Shown: positions 9,646 to 18,861 of the stretch, one piece after another
How the letters are laid out: each line of letters begins with the position of its first letter
How positions within the stretch are numbered: the stretch's first letter is position 1
Assembly (NCBI GenBank): GCA_030920305.1
Contig: JARLUB010000001.1
Span: 434,001 to 498,000 of the forward strand
Direction: 5' to 3'
DNA length: 64,000 bases
From: Eubacteriales bacterium SKADARSKE-1
GTDB lineage: Bacteria > Bacillota > Clostridia > Oscillospirales > Acutalibacteraceae
Notes under the pieces: model-generated
What the model saw: only the letters and a program-made list of their open reading frames with translations
Database searches by the model: none
What the model was told of the DNA's origin: nothing
Position numbers and translations under genes: made by a program

Positions 9646-10974
9646 ATGCAAAAAAAAATGCTGCACTTATTTTTGAGTAGCCTTATTATAATGACATATT
9701 GCTTTATACCTTCTCAATTAGTACTTGCTGATAATTTTAATATAGGTTTTGAACCATCGTGTGAATCGATATTACTTATAAATTTGGATACGGATTCTGT
9801 TATATATGATAAGAATTCAGATAAAAAAATGGCACCGGCTTCAATAACAAAAATTATGACTTATATTATTGTGGCTGAAAATGTCTCTGATTTTAACAAT
9901 ACTACCGTAGTAGTAAAAGAGGAACTTCTAAAAGGGCTTTTGGGTACAGGTAGCTCATTGTCTGGAATTAAGGCAGGAGAAACTTTATCTATTTCACAAC
10001 TTCTTCACTGTTTAATGATAAAATCAGGAAATGATGCAGCATTAGTTTTAGCGGACTATGTAGGAAATGGCGATATAGGATCATTTGTTCAAAAAATGAA
10101 TGATAAAGCAAAAGAGCTTGATTGTCAAAATACCCACTTTGTTAACCCACACGGGCTTGATAACGAAGATCATTATACTACAGCCAAAGACTTGGTCAAA
10201 ATTACAAAATATGCAATGACTTTGCCAAGTTTTGTTGAAATAACTTCAAAGGTTACCTCGTACATTTTAGGCGAAAATAGATATCCACTCGTTACTACAA
10301 ATAGTTTAATAGATCCAGTAAGAGGTGGAAAATACTATTGTAAATATGTAAAAGGAATAAAAACTGGGTCTGATTCAAAAGCAGGGAAGTGTCTGGTGTC
10401 TTCTGCGAGTAATAATGGGTATACTTATATTTGTGTAGCACTTGGTGGTTTTTTGCCAAATGATAATGTTGCGATGCTTGATACAAAAGCACTCTACCAG
10501 TGGGCTTTTAAAAACCTTGAATTAAAACCAATCATAAATAAAAATAAACCAATGGGGGATATTAAATTAAAACTTGCTTGGCAAAAGGATAGCTTGCAGA
10601 TAGTACCAGCTAAAGACTATTCTGTTATGCTCCCAAAAAATGTAGTGGCTTCAAGTATTGATATAAAGGTAGATAAACCAGAGTTTGTAAATGCACCTAT
10701 AAAAATTGGTCAAAAAATTGGTACTGCTACATTATCTTATGCGAATGCGCCAATTACAACAATAGATTTAGTGGCAGGAGAAGATGCTAAAAGAAGCAAT
10801 ATCCTTTTTATAATTTATTTTATAAAAAATATAATAATGTCTATTTGGTTTAAGGTGACGGCCATCGTGGTACTTTTACTTTTAGGATTTTATGTATGGA
10901 TGTTTATTCGATACAATAAACGAACTAGGCGCAAACGTAAAACTATGCAGGCTGAAAGGTATAGATATAAATAA
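9646..10974 (+). CDS. D-alanyl-D-alanine carboxypeptidase (peptidase S11), membrane-anchored
   Basis: Second low-molecular-weight PBP in the window, 442 residues. A signal peptide ends near SQLVLADN (about residue 29). SxxK is SITK near 65-68, SxN is SGN within IKSGNDAALV near 125, and KTG occurs in GIKTGSDSKAG. The C-terminus adds a transmembrane helix (WFKVTAIVVLLLLGFYVW) and a basic cytosolic tail (RTRRKRK), so it is anchored by a true helix rather than the amphipathic helix of DacA. It should trim pentapeptides and limit cross-linking. RBS TAGGAGA; a strong terminator follows. Confidence 0.93.
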   Translation: MQKKMLHLFLSSLIIMTYCFIPSQLVLADNFNIGFEPSCESILLINLDTDSVIYDKNSDKKMAPASITKIMTYIIVAENVSDFNNTTVVVKEELLKGLLGTGSSLSGIKAGETLSISQLLHCLMIKSGNDAALVLADYVGNGDIGSFVQKMNDKAKELDCQNTHFVNPHGLDNEDHYTTAKDLVKITKYAMTLPSFVEITSKVTSYILGENRYPLVTTNSLIDPVRGGKYYCKYVKGIKTGSDSKAGKCLVSSASNNGYTYICVALGGFLPNDNVAMLDTKALYQWAFKNLELKPIINKNKPMGDIKLKLAWQKDSLQIVPAKDYSVMLPKNVVASSIDIKVDKPEFVNAPIKIGQKIGTATLSYANAPITTIDLVAGEDAKRSNILFIIYFIKNIIMSIWFKVTAIVVLLLLGFYVWMFIRYNKRTRRKRKTMQAERYRYK

Positions 10975-10989
10975 ATTTATTATTAGAAC

Positions 10990-11025
10990 AAAAGTCTTTA
11001 CTTAATATTGAGTAAAGACTTTTTA
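10990..11025 (+). terminator. Rho-independent terminator
   Basis: Thirteen-base perfect stem AAAAGTCTTTACT / AGTAAAGACTTTT with an eight-base loop, then T residues. It lies between convergent genes (the carboxypeptidase and the TtcA-like gene) and can serve both. Confidence 0.88.
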
Positions 11026-11056
11026 TATTTGTAATAAGCTTTATGTAACTAAATGC

Positions 11057-11767
11057 TTACCAGCCGCTTATGCTTGACCTTTGAATAGCACCAAAAAGTT
11101 TTTTTGAAAGGTTTGGATAAGTTTTTTCAAGATCACTTATTAGATTTTTGATTTTTTCTCGTTCTGTATGTCCATCAGCAGGGCATGTACTTTTAATAAC
11201 AGGTAAAAAATTACGTTTTATAGCTGCGATTATCTTACTTTCTGTACAGTAAATAAGGGGTCTTATCATATAAATGTCTTTTCTAGAAAGATACGTTATA
11301 GGAGAAAAACAAGAAATATTTCCATTATTAAAAAGGTTTAGCAAGAATGTTTCATTTACATCATTAAAATGATGACCTAAAGCTATTTTATTACAATTAT
11401 TTTCTTTTGCAGTGTCATGTAAAATCCCGCGTCGCATTCTAGCGCATAAGCTGCAAGGATTTTTTTCTTTCCTAATATCAAAAATAATCTGTGCAAGGTT
11501 GGTTCGTTTGATGACATATTCTATTTTTAACTTATCACACAACTTTTCAATTTTTGAAAAGTCTGTAAACGAATTATTGAAGCAGGGATCAACGGTAATA
11601 GCCTTCAAAATAAAAGACTTATCATGGTATTTTTGTATTTCATTTAGAGCATAAAGTAAAAAAGTAGAATCTTTCCCACCAGATAGACAGACGGCTATAT
11701 TGTCGCCGTCATTTATCATGTTATAGTGGTCGATAGCAGATCCGACTTGACTTATCAATTTTTTCAT
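11057..11767 (-). CDS. TtcA-like PP-loop tRNA-thiolation enzyme
   Basis: A 236-residue ATP pyrophosphatase of the TtcA/TilS superfamily. The PP-loop SGGKDS is at residues 29-34, a CSLC cysteine pair lies near residue 105, and LGHHFNDVNET near 131 matches the TtcA family. A further cysteine sits in STCPADGHT near the C-terminus. TtcA enzymes thiolate cytidine 32 of tRNA through an iron-sulfur cluster. The CxxC pair plus the later cysteine fits a cluster-binding site, but TtcA and related thiolases are hard to separate from sequence alone. AAAGGA precedes the ATG. Confidence 0.85.
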   Translation of the reverse strand: MKKLISQVGSAIDHYNMINDGDNIAVCLSGGKDSTFLLYALNEIQKYHDKSFILKAITVDPCFNNSFTDFSKIEKLCDKLKIEYVIKRTNLAQIIFDIRKEKNPCSLCARMRRGILHDTAKENNCNKIALGHHFNDVNETFLLNLFNNGNISCFSPITYLSRKDIYMIRPLIYCTESKIIAAIKRNFLPVIKSTCPADGHTEREKIKNLISDLEKTYPNLSKKLFGAIQRSSISGW

Positions 11768-12017
11768 AAAAATATGTCCTTTTATAACGTTTTTATAAAT
11801 TATAACATACGGTAATGTAAAAATACAAAAAGAAAAAGGTTTAATGGTTTTTAAAGTAAGTATTTAAGGCCAAAAAAGAACTTTATAAGGAATTTTACAT
11901 TTTAACATATACATCTTAAACAAAATAATAAAGGATTAAGTGGAATTTAATACAGACTGTCAATAACCAGTTTATACAATATTTTTATTCTTTTTTTAAA
12001 ATTTTTAAATTTTATTA

Positions 12018-12046
12018 TTGCTTTTCACAAAATAATAGTTTATAAT
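12018..12046 (+). promoter_or_regulatory. Promoter of the division/cell-wall operon
   Basis: TTGCTT (12018-12023), a 17-base spacer and a perfect TATAAT (12041-12046). It sits at the end of a 360-base gene-free stretch (11768-12127) in which I see nothing besides this promoter and the MraZ boxes just after it. Confidence 0.75.
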
Positions 12047-12058
12047 ATAAGCATTAAG

Positions 12059-12093
12059 TGGGGAAAGGTGGGTTAAAGTAGGTATAAGTGGAT
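12059..12093 (+). promoter_or_regulatory. MraZ operator: four GT-rich boxes at 10-bp spacing
   Basis: TGGGG (12059), TGGGT (12069), TAGGT (12079) and TGGAT (12089) are each separated by exactly five bases. This matches the known MraZ repeat pattern of TGGGN direct repeats with 5-base spacers. The boxes begin about 13 bases after the -10 hexamer, so bound MraZ would cover the transcription start and early transcript, consistent with autorepression. The last two boxes each deviate by one base. Confidence 0.85.
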
Positions 12094-12127
12094 CAAAAAG
12101 CTTACTTTTACTCTAAGTGTGGCTATT

Positions 12128-12547
12128 ATGTTGATAGGCGAGTACCAACATAATATTGATGCAAAAGGCCGAGTTGCGGTACCGACAAAGTTCCGCGATG
12201 ACTTAGGCTCGCTTTTTTATATCACTAAAGGTCTTGATGGCTGTTTATTTTTGTTATCAAACGAGGAGTGGGTACGCCTTGAAAATAAGGTAAGATCGAT
12301 GCCTATTTCAAAGGCAAGAGGGCTTCAACGGTTTTTCTTTTCAGGGGCCTGTGAAGTTCAACCCGATAAGCAAGGAAGAATTTTGATTCCTCAAATTTTA
12401 AGAGAGCATGCAAACTTAATCAAGGATGTTACTTTCATAGGAACAGCAAACAGAATAGAAATTTGGAATACAACTAGATGGACAGAAGTTAATTCGGAGT
12501 TGACTGAAGAAAGCATTGCAGAAGCTATGGACATGCTTGAACTTTAA
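12128..12547 (+). CDS. mraZ: Transcriptional regulator MraZ
   Basis: MraZ of 139 residues: a tandem pair of AbrB-like domains forming a ring that binds the repeats upstream of its own gene and represses the division and cell-wall operon. The first domain carries GEYQHNIDAKGRVAVP, the second the matching CEVQPDKQGRILIP. I start at ATG 12128 because family members begin M-x-I-G-E-Y; the in-frame GTG at 12119 would add three unusual residues. Neither start has a strong RBS, which suggests modest translation. A 117-base gap separates it from rsmH. Confidence 0.95.
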   Translation: MLIGEYQHNIDAKGRVAVPTKFRDDLGSLFYITKGLDGCLFLLSNEEWVRLENKVRSMPISKARGLQRFFFSGACEVQPDKQGRILIPQILREHANLIKDVTFIGTANRIEIWNTTRWTEVNSELTEESIAEAMDMLEL

Positions 12548-12664
12548 TTAAGAACAAAAATGGCTGAATAAGTATGAATGTGTTTGAAAATGTATGCATA
12601 AAGTGTTTTTAAGAGCGACTACGATGACTACTATTTTTTAATAGCTAAAAAAGGGGGGGCAATT

Positions 12665-13588
12665 TTGAAATTTGAACACAAACCAGTACTTTTAAAGGAA
12701 ACAATAGAGGCTCTGGACATAAAACCTGATGGAGTATACGTAGATGGCACAGCAGGTGGTGGTGGACATTCAGAAGCAATTTTAACAAGATTAACTACTG
12801 GTAAGTTGATTTCAATAGATCAGGACCCCGATGCAATTTTAGCTCTTAAAGATAGACTTTCAAAATATAGCAACTCAATAATAATTCAAGAAAATTTTTC
12901 AAATATGAGTGACATTATAAAAAGTTTGTCCATGGATGCCGTTGATGGAGTGCTTTTAGATATAGGTGTGTCCTCCCATCAGTTGGATACACCAAGCAGA
13001 GGTTTTTCATATCATAACGATGCACCACTAGATATGAGAATGAGTAAGACGGGGCTGTCGGCGTATGATGTTGTTAATAAAATGCCAGAACATGATATCG
13101 CTAATATTATAAATAACTATGGCGAAGAAAAATTTGCAAGGAGCATAGCTAGATACATATTAAAATACAGAAAAGAAATGCCAATAAAAACAACTTTAGA
13201 ATTAGCGGAGATTGTAAAAGAATCTGTTCCAGCAAAGTTTAGGCGAGAGGGACACCCTGCAAGAAAAACATTTCAAGCACTTAGAATATTTGTGAATTCG
13301 GAACTAGACGTGTTATCAAGTGGACTTGATTCAGCATTTGGAATTTTAAAGTCAGAAGGACGGCTTGCGGTTATAACTTTTCATTCACTAGAAGATAGAA
13401 TCGTAAAAAAGCGAATGAATAAATGGTGCCAAGGGTGTATATGTCCTCCAGATTTTCCAGTGTGTGTGTGTGGTAATAAACCGGAAGCAAAGCTTATTAA
13501 TAAAAAAGCAATAGAACCAACGGCAGAGGAGATAGAGCAAAACAAAAGAAGTAGAAGTGCAAAACTTAGAGTATGCGCTAAATTATAA
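12665..13588 (+). CDS. rsmH: 16S rRNA (cytosine-1402-N4)-methyltransferase RsmH (MraW)
   Basis: RsmH of 307 residues; methylates N4 of C1402 in the decoding centre of 16S rRNA using SAM. The SAM-binding motif VDGTAGGGGHS lies near residues 26-36, and the conserved blocks LLDIGVSSHQLD, GFSYHNDAPLDMRM and FHSLEDRIVK are present. A cysteine-rich stretch near the C-terminus (CQGCICPPDFPVCVCG) is common in this family. The start is TTG, preceded by a very G-rich RBS. It is the second cistron of the division operon. Confidence 0.96.
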   Translation: MKFEHKPVLLKETIEALDIKPDGVYVDGTAGGGGHSEAILTRLTTGKLISIDQDPDAILALKDRLSKYSNSIIIQENFSNMSDIIKSLSMDAVDGVLLDIGVSSHQLDTPSRGFSYHNDAPLDMRMSKTGLSAYDVVNKMPEHDIANIINNYGEEKFARSIARYILKYRKEMPIKTTLELAEIVKESVPAKFRREGHPARKTFQALRIFVNSELDVLSSGLDSAFGILKSEGRLAVITFHSLEDRIVKKRMNKWCQGCICPPDFPVCVCGNKPEAKLINKKAIEPTAEEIEQNKRSRSAKLRVCAKL

Positions 13589-13623
13589 AAATTAGGAATG
13601 TCTAAAGATAGGAGTGAGTTTTT

Positions 13624-14058
13624 GTGTCTTTAAAAGAAAAAAATGTGGCATATGATTTGTCATTATTTGAAGAAGTTACAATAAATCAGCAGGATAATGT
13701 TTTAGAGCTTCCCAATAAAGGCTCAAAAACTAATAAAAAAAGAAAAACAAATCCCTTTTTTGTGTTAGCGGTTAGTATATTTTCTTTTATTTGTTTAGGC
13801 ATTGTTGGAACTGTAGTTTATAATCAAGTTCAATTAACTGAATTAACAGCTAATATAAATTCTGTAACCAAAAAATTAAATGAGAGTGAAGGTGTGTATA
13901 CACAACTTCAAGTTAAAACAGAATCAAACTTGTCACTTTCTATAGTTGAAGACTATGCAAAAAATGAATTGAAGATGAGTAAAATTGATCCGGCGCAAAT
14001 AGAATACATTAGTTTATCAAAAGGAGACAAGGCTACAATTAAAAATGATAAGTGGTGA
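13624..14058 (+). CDS. ftsL: FtsL/DivIC-like septum protein
   Basis: A 144-residue bitopic protein: about 43 cytosolic, mostly charged residues ending in KTNKKRKTNPF, one membrane helix (FVLAVSIFSFICLGIVGTVVY, split here by family convention), and an extracytoplasmic segment with heptad-like leucines (QLTELTANINSVTKKLNE) forming a coiled coil. Position between rsmH and the class B PBP gene is the classical ftsL slot. FtsL pairs with DivIC and FtsQ/DivIB to activate septal synthesis. The sequence is poorly conserved, so the call rests on topology and context. GTG start with AGGAG upstream. Confidence 0.85.
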   Translation: MSLKEKNVAYDLSLFEEVTINQQDNVLELPNKGSKTNKKRKTNPFFVLAVSIFSFICLGIVGTVVYNQVQLTELTANINSVTKKLNESEGVYTQLQVKTESNLSLSIVEDYAKNELKMSKIDPAQIEYISLSKGDKATIKNDKW

Positions 14059-14135
14059 GTTTTTTAAGTAAATAAATATTTTAAATTCTTTTAAGAATAT
14101 AAAATGTATAATTTAAATAAGTATAAAATAAGGAA

Positions 14136-14161
14136 GAGAGTTGAGACAGGTCTTGACTCTC
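14136..14161 (+). other. RNA hairpin in the leader of the spoVD-like gene
   Basis: Eleven-pair stem with two G-U wobbles (GAGAGUUGAGA / UCUUGACUCUC) and a CAGG loop, ending 26 bases before the start codon. No T run follows. It lies in the 129-base ftsL-PBP gap and may tune stability or translation of the downstream message. Confidence 0.5.
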
Positions 14162-14187
14162 ATTAATGTTTATAAAGGGGCAGGAAT

Positions 14188-16416
14188 ATGGCAAGGGGAA
14201 CTACTATTAGGATGTGGAGACGATCGCTGTTTATATTGATGGCATTAATGTTTTTAGGGTTTGGTGTAAGTATTGCAAGACTAGTTCAACTTCAAATATT
14301 TCAAGGAGAAAACCTACAGCAAATGGCAATCGATCAGCAACTTAAAGACACAAAGATAAGTGCTCAAAGAGGTACTATTTATGATTGTAATATGAAACCC
14401 TTAGCACAAAGTGCTACAGTATGGACAGTTGTATTAGAATCTGCCTATTTGCCTGACAATAAAACTAAAGAATTGGTTGCTACGGGTCTTTCAGAAATTT
14501 TGGAGCTTGATAAAAATGAAGTATTAGAGAAAGCCAAGAAGAAGTCTTATTATACTGTTATAAAAAGAAAAATTGAAAGTGACGTAAAAGACAAAATAAT
14601 ACAGTTCCAAAAAACAAACAAAATAAAGTCAGGAATAAGGTTAGTTGAAGATTATAAAAGATATTACCCTTATGGGGATTTTGCATCGGCTGTAATAGGC
14701 TTTACAGGAACAGACAGCCAAGGCCTATCTGGAGTTGAAAATTATTATAATGATTATTTAACTGGTGAAAGTGGGAAATTGGTTACTGCTAGAAATGCAG
14801 TGGGAACTGATATGCCTTTTGATTATGAAAAAATGATTCCTGCTAAAAACGGAAACAGTTTAGTTCTTTCGATAGATGAAGTTATACAACATTTTTTAGA
14901 AAAAAATCTTGAAGAAGGAATAGCCAACTTTAATGTTGTAAATAAGGCTGTAGCCATTATGATGGACGTAAACACTGGTGATGTTTTAGGCATGGCAGTT
15001 CGTGGGGGTTATGATTTAAATCATCCGTTTGATATAGTTGATGATAATATGAAGAAAGAAATAGAAAGTTTTCCGGAAGACGGAAAAGCTAAAGCAAAAG
15101 CTGAGGCACTTGAAAAACAGTGGCGAAATAAAGCTGTAAGTGATACATATATGCCTGGCTCAGTTTTTAAAATGGTTACAGCTTCAATGGGACTTGAGGA
15201 AAACTTAGTAACAGAAAATACTGGGTTTAATTGTTCTGGTAGCTTGGTACCATTTAAGGGGGCTAGACCAATAAGATGTCATAAACACGGGGGGCATGGA
15301 GCTCAAACATTTTTAAAGGCCTTTTGTAATTCTTGCAATCCAGCTTTTATTTCTTTAGGGCAAATGGTAGGTGCGCAAAAGTTTTATCAATATTACGATG
15401 GATTTGGATTTACTGAAAAAACAGGAATAGATTTGCCGGGTGAGGCAAATGGAATCTTTTTTAGCAAAGATGGAAGTATGGGTCCGATGGATTTAGCTGT
15501 AGCTTCATTTGGGCAAAACTTTAGTATAACGCCTATACAAATGGCAGTAGCAGCAGCAGCAGTTGCAAATGGTGGATATCTTGTGAAGCCTCATATAGTA
15601 AAGCAGATTATAGACCCTAATGGTAATATAATAAGGACGTCTGAAAGAGAAGTAAGACGACAAGTAATATCTGAAGATACATCCAGAAAGTTGTGTGAAT
15701 TTCTTCAACTGAATGCAAAAGAAGGAGGAGCTAAAAAGGGTTATGTTCCAGGTTATAGAATAGGAGGAAAAACAGGAACAACACAAAAGATAGGGCAAAG
15801 TGGTCCTGATGGGCTTGATTATATAGCATCATTTTGTGGAATTGCCCCTGCAGATAAGCCTCAAGTAGTGTTACTTGTTTACTATGATACACCAAAGGGT
15901 GGAAGTTATTATGGTGGAGTTGTTGCAGGTCCTACTTTTCAACAGGTTATGCAAGATGTTTTGCCATACCTTGGAATTGAGAGAAAATACACAGACGAAG
16001 AGCTTGTAATTTTAGATATTCCAACCCCATTTTTAGTCGGGTCTTCTGTATCAGAAGCTAAAAATAAACTTGAAAGATTAGGGATGAAACCGGTTGTTTA
16101 CGGAAGTGGAGATATGGTTGTATCTCAAATTCCAGAAGCTGGAGTTAAGATTCCAAAAGGTGGAACAGTTGTTTTACATACAGCACAAGATACAGAAAAT
16201 AAAACAGTAAAAGTACCAAAACTAATTGGATTAACGCCTTCAAATGCAAATAAAACAGCTGTAGCATCTGGTGTAAATATTGTGATAAAGGGAGCCATAT
16301 CAAATGGTGCTGGGGCCGTTTCAGTTCGACAGAGTATTGCTGAAGGGACGGCAGTTAAACAGGGAACGGCTGTAACGGTTGAGTTTAGTGTACAAAATCA
16401 ACCTACCGAAGATTGA
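14188..16416 (+). CDS. spoVD: Class B penicillin-binding protein, SpoVD/FtsI type, with PASTA domains
   Basis: A 742-residue transpeptidase that cross-links septal or spore-cortex peptidoglycan together with the FtsW/SpoVE polymerase. Order: short cytosolic tail, membrane helix (residues about 11-31), dimerisation/pedestal domain with RGTIYDCN near 66, transpeptidase domain with SVFK active serine near residue 330, SCN near 380 and KTGT near 528, then two PASTA domains from about 610 and 670. PASTA repeats and this gene position are typical of SpoVD. Only one class B PBP appears in the operon, so it may serve both division and sporulation. AAAGGGG RBS. Confidence 0.93.
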   Translation: MARGTTIRMWRRSLFILMALMFLGFGVSIARLVQLQIFQGENLQQMAIDQQLKDTKISAQRGTIYDCNMKPLAQSATVWTVVLESAYLPDNKTKELVATGLSEILELDKNEVLEKAKKKSYYTVIKRKIESDVKDKIIQFQKTNKIKSGIRLVEDYKRYYPYGDFASAVIGFTGTDSQGLSGVENYYNDYLTGESGKLVTARNAVGTDMPFDYEKMIPAKNGNSLVLSIDEVIQHFLEKNLEEGIANFNVVNKAVAIMMDVNTGDVLGMAVRGGYDLNHPFDIVDDNMKKEIESFPEDGKAKAKAEALEKQWRNKAVSDTYMPGSVFKMVTASMGLEENLVTENTGFNCSGSLVPFKGARPIRCHKHGGHGAQTFLKAFCNSCNPAFISLGQMVGAQKFYQYYDGFGFTEKTGIDLPGEANGIFFSKDGSMGPMDLAVASFGQNFSITPIQMAVAAAAVANGGYLVKPHIVKQIIDPNGNIIRTSEREVRRQVISEDTSRKLCEFLQLNAKEGGAKKGYVPGYRIGGKTGTTQKIGQSGPDGLDYIASFCGIAPADKPQVVLLVYYDTPKGGSYYGGVVAGPTFQQVMQDVLPYLGIERKYTDEELVILDIPTPFLVGSSVSEAKNKLERLGMKPVVYGSGDMVVSQIPEAGVKIPKGGTVVLHTAQDTENKTVKVPKLIGLTPSNANKTAVASGVNIVIKGAISNGAGAVSVRQSIAEGTAVKQGTAVTVEFSVQNQPTED

Positions 16417-16497
16417 TAAAGAAAAATTTGAAACAAAGGTAATATGCATGTAATATATAATTGTTGATAAAACAAAAAATAAAGGGGTGCAAAAAGA

Positions 16498-17535
16498 ATG
16501 ACAGGCGTATGGATTTGTTTTGCAGTAATATTGGCTTTTGCAACTACTTGGATACTTGGTAAAAAATTAATACCGTATCTTCGTAAACTTAAGTTTGGCC
16601 AAACAATACTAGATATAGGACCATCATGGCACCAAAATAAGCAAGGAACTCCCACAATGGGTGGCATAATGTTTATAGTAGGAATGATTTTAGCTGTAGT
16701 TATAGTGTTGCCAATATATTATTTATTTGTTGGAGCTAATAATACAAGGTTTGTTGAAACTCCACTTATGGTATCAAAAATCATATTGGGGCTTTTAATG
16801 GCTCTTTGCTATGGTGCAGTTGGGTTTTTAGATGATTATATAAAGGTTGTAAAAAAACGTAATTTAGGGCTAAAAGCAAGACAGAAACTTATTTTGCAGT
16901 TTTCAATTGCAATTGGATACTTGTTTTTGATTTATTTTTCTGAACATATTTGGGGTGCAACAAATTTAATGTCCACAGTTATTCCATTTTTGGGAAGAGT
17001 AAACTTAGGGGTATTTTATTTGCCAATTAGCTCTATTTTGATAGTTGGAATGGTAAATGCCGTTAATTTGACTGATGGAATAGATGGGCTTAATACGTCT
17101 CTAACCTTTTTTGCTGGAATATTTTTTATGTTAATTGCAGGCTTTTTTAATATGATTGGTCTTAGCATAGTCACAGGTGCGGTTATAGGTGGTTGTTTAG
17201 GTTTTTTAATGTGGAATATATACCCGGCAAAAGTTTTTATGGGTGATACAGGTTCACTTTTTTTAGGGGGAATAATTTGCGCGCTTGCATTTTCACTTGA
17301 TATGCCGATAATACTTATATTAATTGGTGCTGTGTATATTATAGAGATGCTTTCTGTTATGTTACAAGTTATATATTTTAAATTGACTCATGGAAAACGC
17401 CTTTTTAAAATGAGTCCAATTCACCACCACTTTGAGATGTGTGGATGGAGTGAATTTAAGATATGCACGGTTTTTTGTGGAGCTATGATATTTTTTGGGT
17501 TTTTAGCAGTAATTTTAGTTATATCTGGCCTTTAA
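16498..17535 (+). CDS. mraY: Phospho-N-acetylmuramoyl-pentapeptide transferase MraY
   Basis: MraY of 345 residues; transfers phospho-MurNAc-pentapeptide to undecaprenyl phosphate, making lipid I at the inner face of the membrane. About ten membrane helices are visible. Signature blocks: HQNKQGTPTMGG near 46-57, FLDDYIKV near 114 with the paired aspartates, NLTDGIDGL near 185, and SPIHHHFE near the C-terminus, the conserved HHH cluster. Length is normal. RBS AAAGGGGTG. The usual murF and murD flanks are missing here. Confidence 0.97.
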   Translation: MTGVWICFAVILAFATTWILGKKLIPYLRKLKFGQTILDIGPSWHQNKQGTPTMGGIMFIVGMILAVVIVLPIYYLFVGANNTRFVETPLMVSKIILGLLMALCYGAVGFLDDYIKVVKKRNLGLKARQKLILQFSIAIGYLFLIYFSEHIWGATNLMSTVIPFLGRVNLGVFYLPISSILIVGMVNAVNLTDGIDGLNTSLTFFAGIFFMLIAGFFNMIGLSIVTGAVIGGCLGFLMWNIYPAKVFMGDTGSLFLGGIICALAFSLDMPIILILIGAVYIIEMLSVMLQVIYFKLTHGKRLFKMSPIHHHFEMCGWSEFKICTVFCGAMIFFGFLAVILVISGL

Positions 17536-17578
17536 AGATTAATAAATTGCTATAACAGTTTAGGGGGGATTTTAAGTT

Positions 17579-18844
17579 GTGAACAAAAATTATAGGCAAA
17601 GGGCTATCAATAGATCATTTCAAAGTGAAGTTTTAGAATCAGGTGCAGAAAGAAGGCAGGACGGCCGTACCTTTAGACGAGGTAGCTCAATAAACAGGAA
17701 GAAAAATGCAGTTAAAAAGAAGTTTAAGACTTTTTCTGTTCGTTCAGGACTTGACCTTCCTTTGTTCTTTATAACGATAGTATTACTTGTTATTGGTCTT
17801 GTAATGTTATTTTCTGCGTCTTATCCAAATGCTTATTATTATAAAAATGGAGACAGCTATTTTTTTATAAGAAGTCAATTAATATGGGCAGTTTTAGGCG
17901 TTATTGCAATGATAGCTTTGTCATATTTTGATTACCATCATCTTCATAAAATGGCTGTACCAATTTTGATCTTATCCTTTATGTTACTTGTGCTGGTGCT
18001 TTTTATGCCGGTAAAAAATGAAGTTCACCGCTGGATACAATTAGGACCAATAGGTTTTCAGCCATCTGAAATTACAAAATTTGCAATTGTTTTATCTTTT
18101 GCGCATTTTATTTCAATAAATTTTAAGAGAATGGGCAGTTTTAAATACGGAGTGCTTCCGTATGCATTTATTCTTGGGTTAACTGCTTTTTTATTATATT
18201 TGGAACCGCACATTTCTTGCCTTATTATTGTGGTGCTTTTATCTGGCGGGATGTTATATATCGGAGGAATAAAACTTAGATGGTTTGGAATGGTTTTAGC
18301 TGTAGCTTTAGCGGCAGTTGCTTATCTTGTTTTATTTACAGATAAGTTAACATATGCTAATGGACGAGTGCAAGGTTGGCTTGATCCATTTAGCTCCAAC
18401 CCAAATGTTGATACATGGCAAACCAAGCAGGGGCTATATGCTATTGGATCTGGTGGCCTTTTAGGCTTAGGACTTGGCAAATCACGTCAAAAATATCTTT
18501 ATATTCCAGAACCGCAAAATGACTTTATTTTTTCTGTGGTTTGTGAAGAGCTAGGATTTATTAGGGCAGCGATAATTTTAATTTTATTTGCAATGTTGGT
18601 ATGGCGTGGTATAGTAATTTCAATGAGAGCAAAGGATAGATTTGGCTCGCTCTTAGGAATAGGTCTTATAGCGCAAGTGGGGCTTCAGGTTATTTTAAAC
18701 ATATTCGTTGTAACAAATACCATTCCAAATACAGGAATAAGCTTACCGTTTTTTAGCTACGGTGGAACCTCTCTTGTAATGTTATTAGCACAAATAGGTA
18801 TTGTGCTTTCTATATCACGAACCTCAAAATTGGAAAAAACTTAG
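17579..18844 (+). CDS. ftsW: FtsW/SpoVE SEDS-family peptidoglycan polymerase
   Basis: A 421-residue SEDS glycosyltransferase that polymerises lipid II at the septum with its partner class B PBP. About ten membrane helices start near residue 60. The conserved LDPF block (QGWLDPFS), QKQGLYAIGSGGLLGLGLG and the C-terminal NTGISLPFFSYGGTS are intact. The first ~55 residues are an unusually long, basic cytosolic tail (RRQDGRTFRRGSS, RKKNAVKKK) that many SEDS proteins lack; it may bind a partner or the membrane. FtsW and SpoVE cannot be separated from sequence. GTG start with AGGGGGG upstream. Confidence 0.93.
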   Translation: MNKNYRQRAINRSFQSEVLESGAERRQDGRTFRRGSSINRKKNAVKKKFKTFSVRSGLDLPLFFITIVLLVIGLVMLFSASYPNAYYYKNGDSYFFIRSQLIWAVLGVIAMIALSYFDYHHLHKMAVPILILSFMLLVLVLFMPVKNEVHRWIQLGPIGFQPSEITKFAIVLSFAHFISINFKRMGSFKYGVLPYAFILGLTAFLLYLEPHISCLIIVVLLSGGMLYIGGIKLRWFGMVLAVALAAVAYLVLFTDKLTYANGRVQGWLDPFSSNPNVDTWQTKQGLYAIGSGGLLGLGLGKSRQKYLYIPEPQNDFIFSVVCEELGFIRAAIILILFAMLVWRGIVISMRAKDRFGSLLGIGLIAQVGLQVILNIFVVTNTIPNTGISLPFFSYGGTSLVMLLAQIGIVLSISRTSKLEKT

Positions 18845-18861
18845 AGGGTGAAATTAATAAA

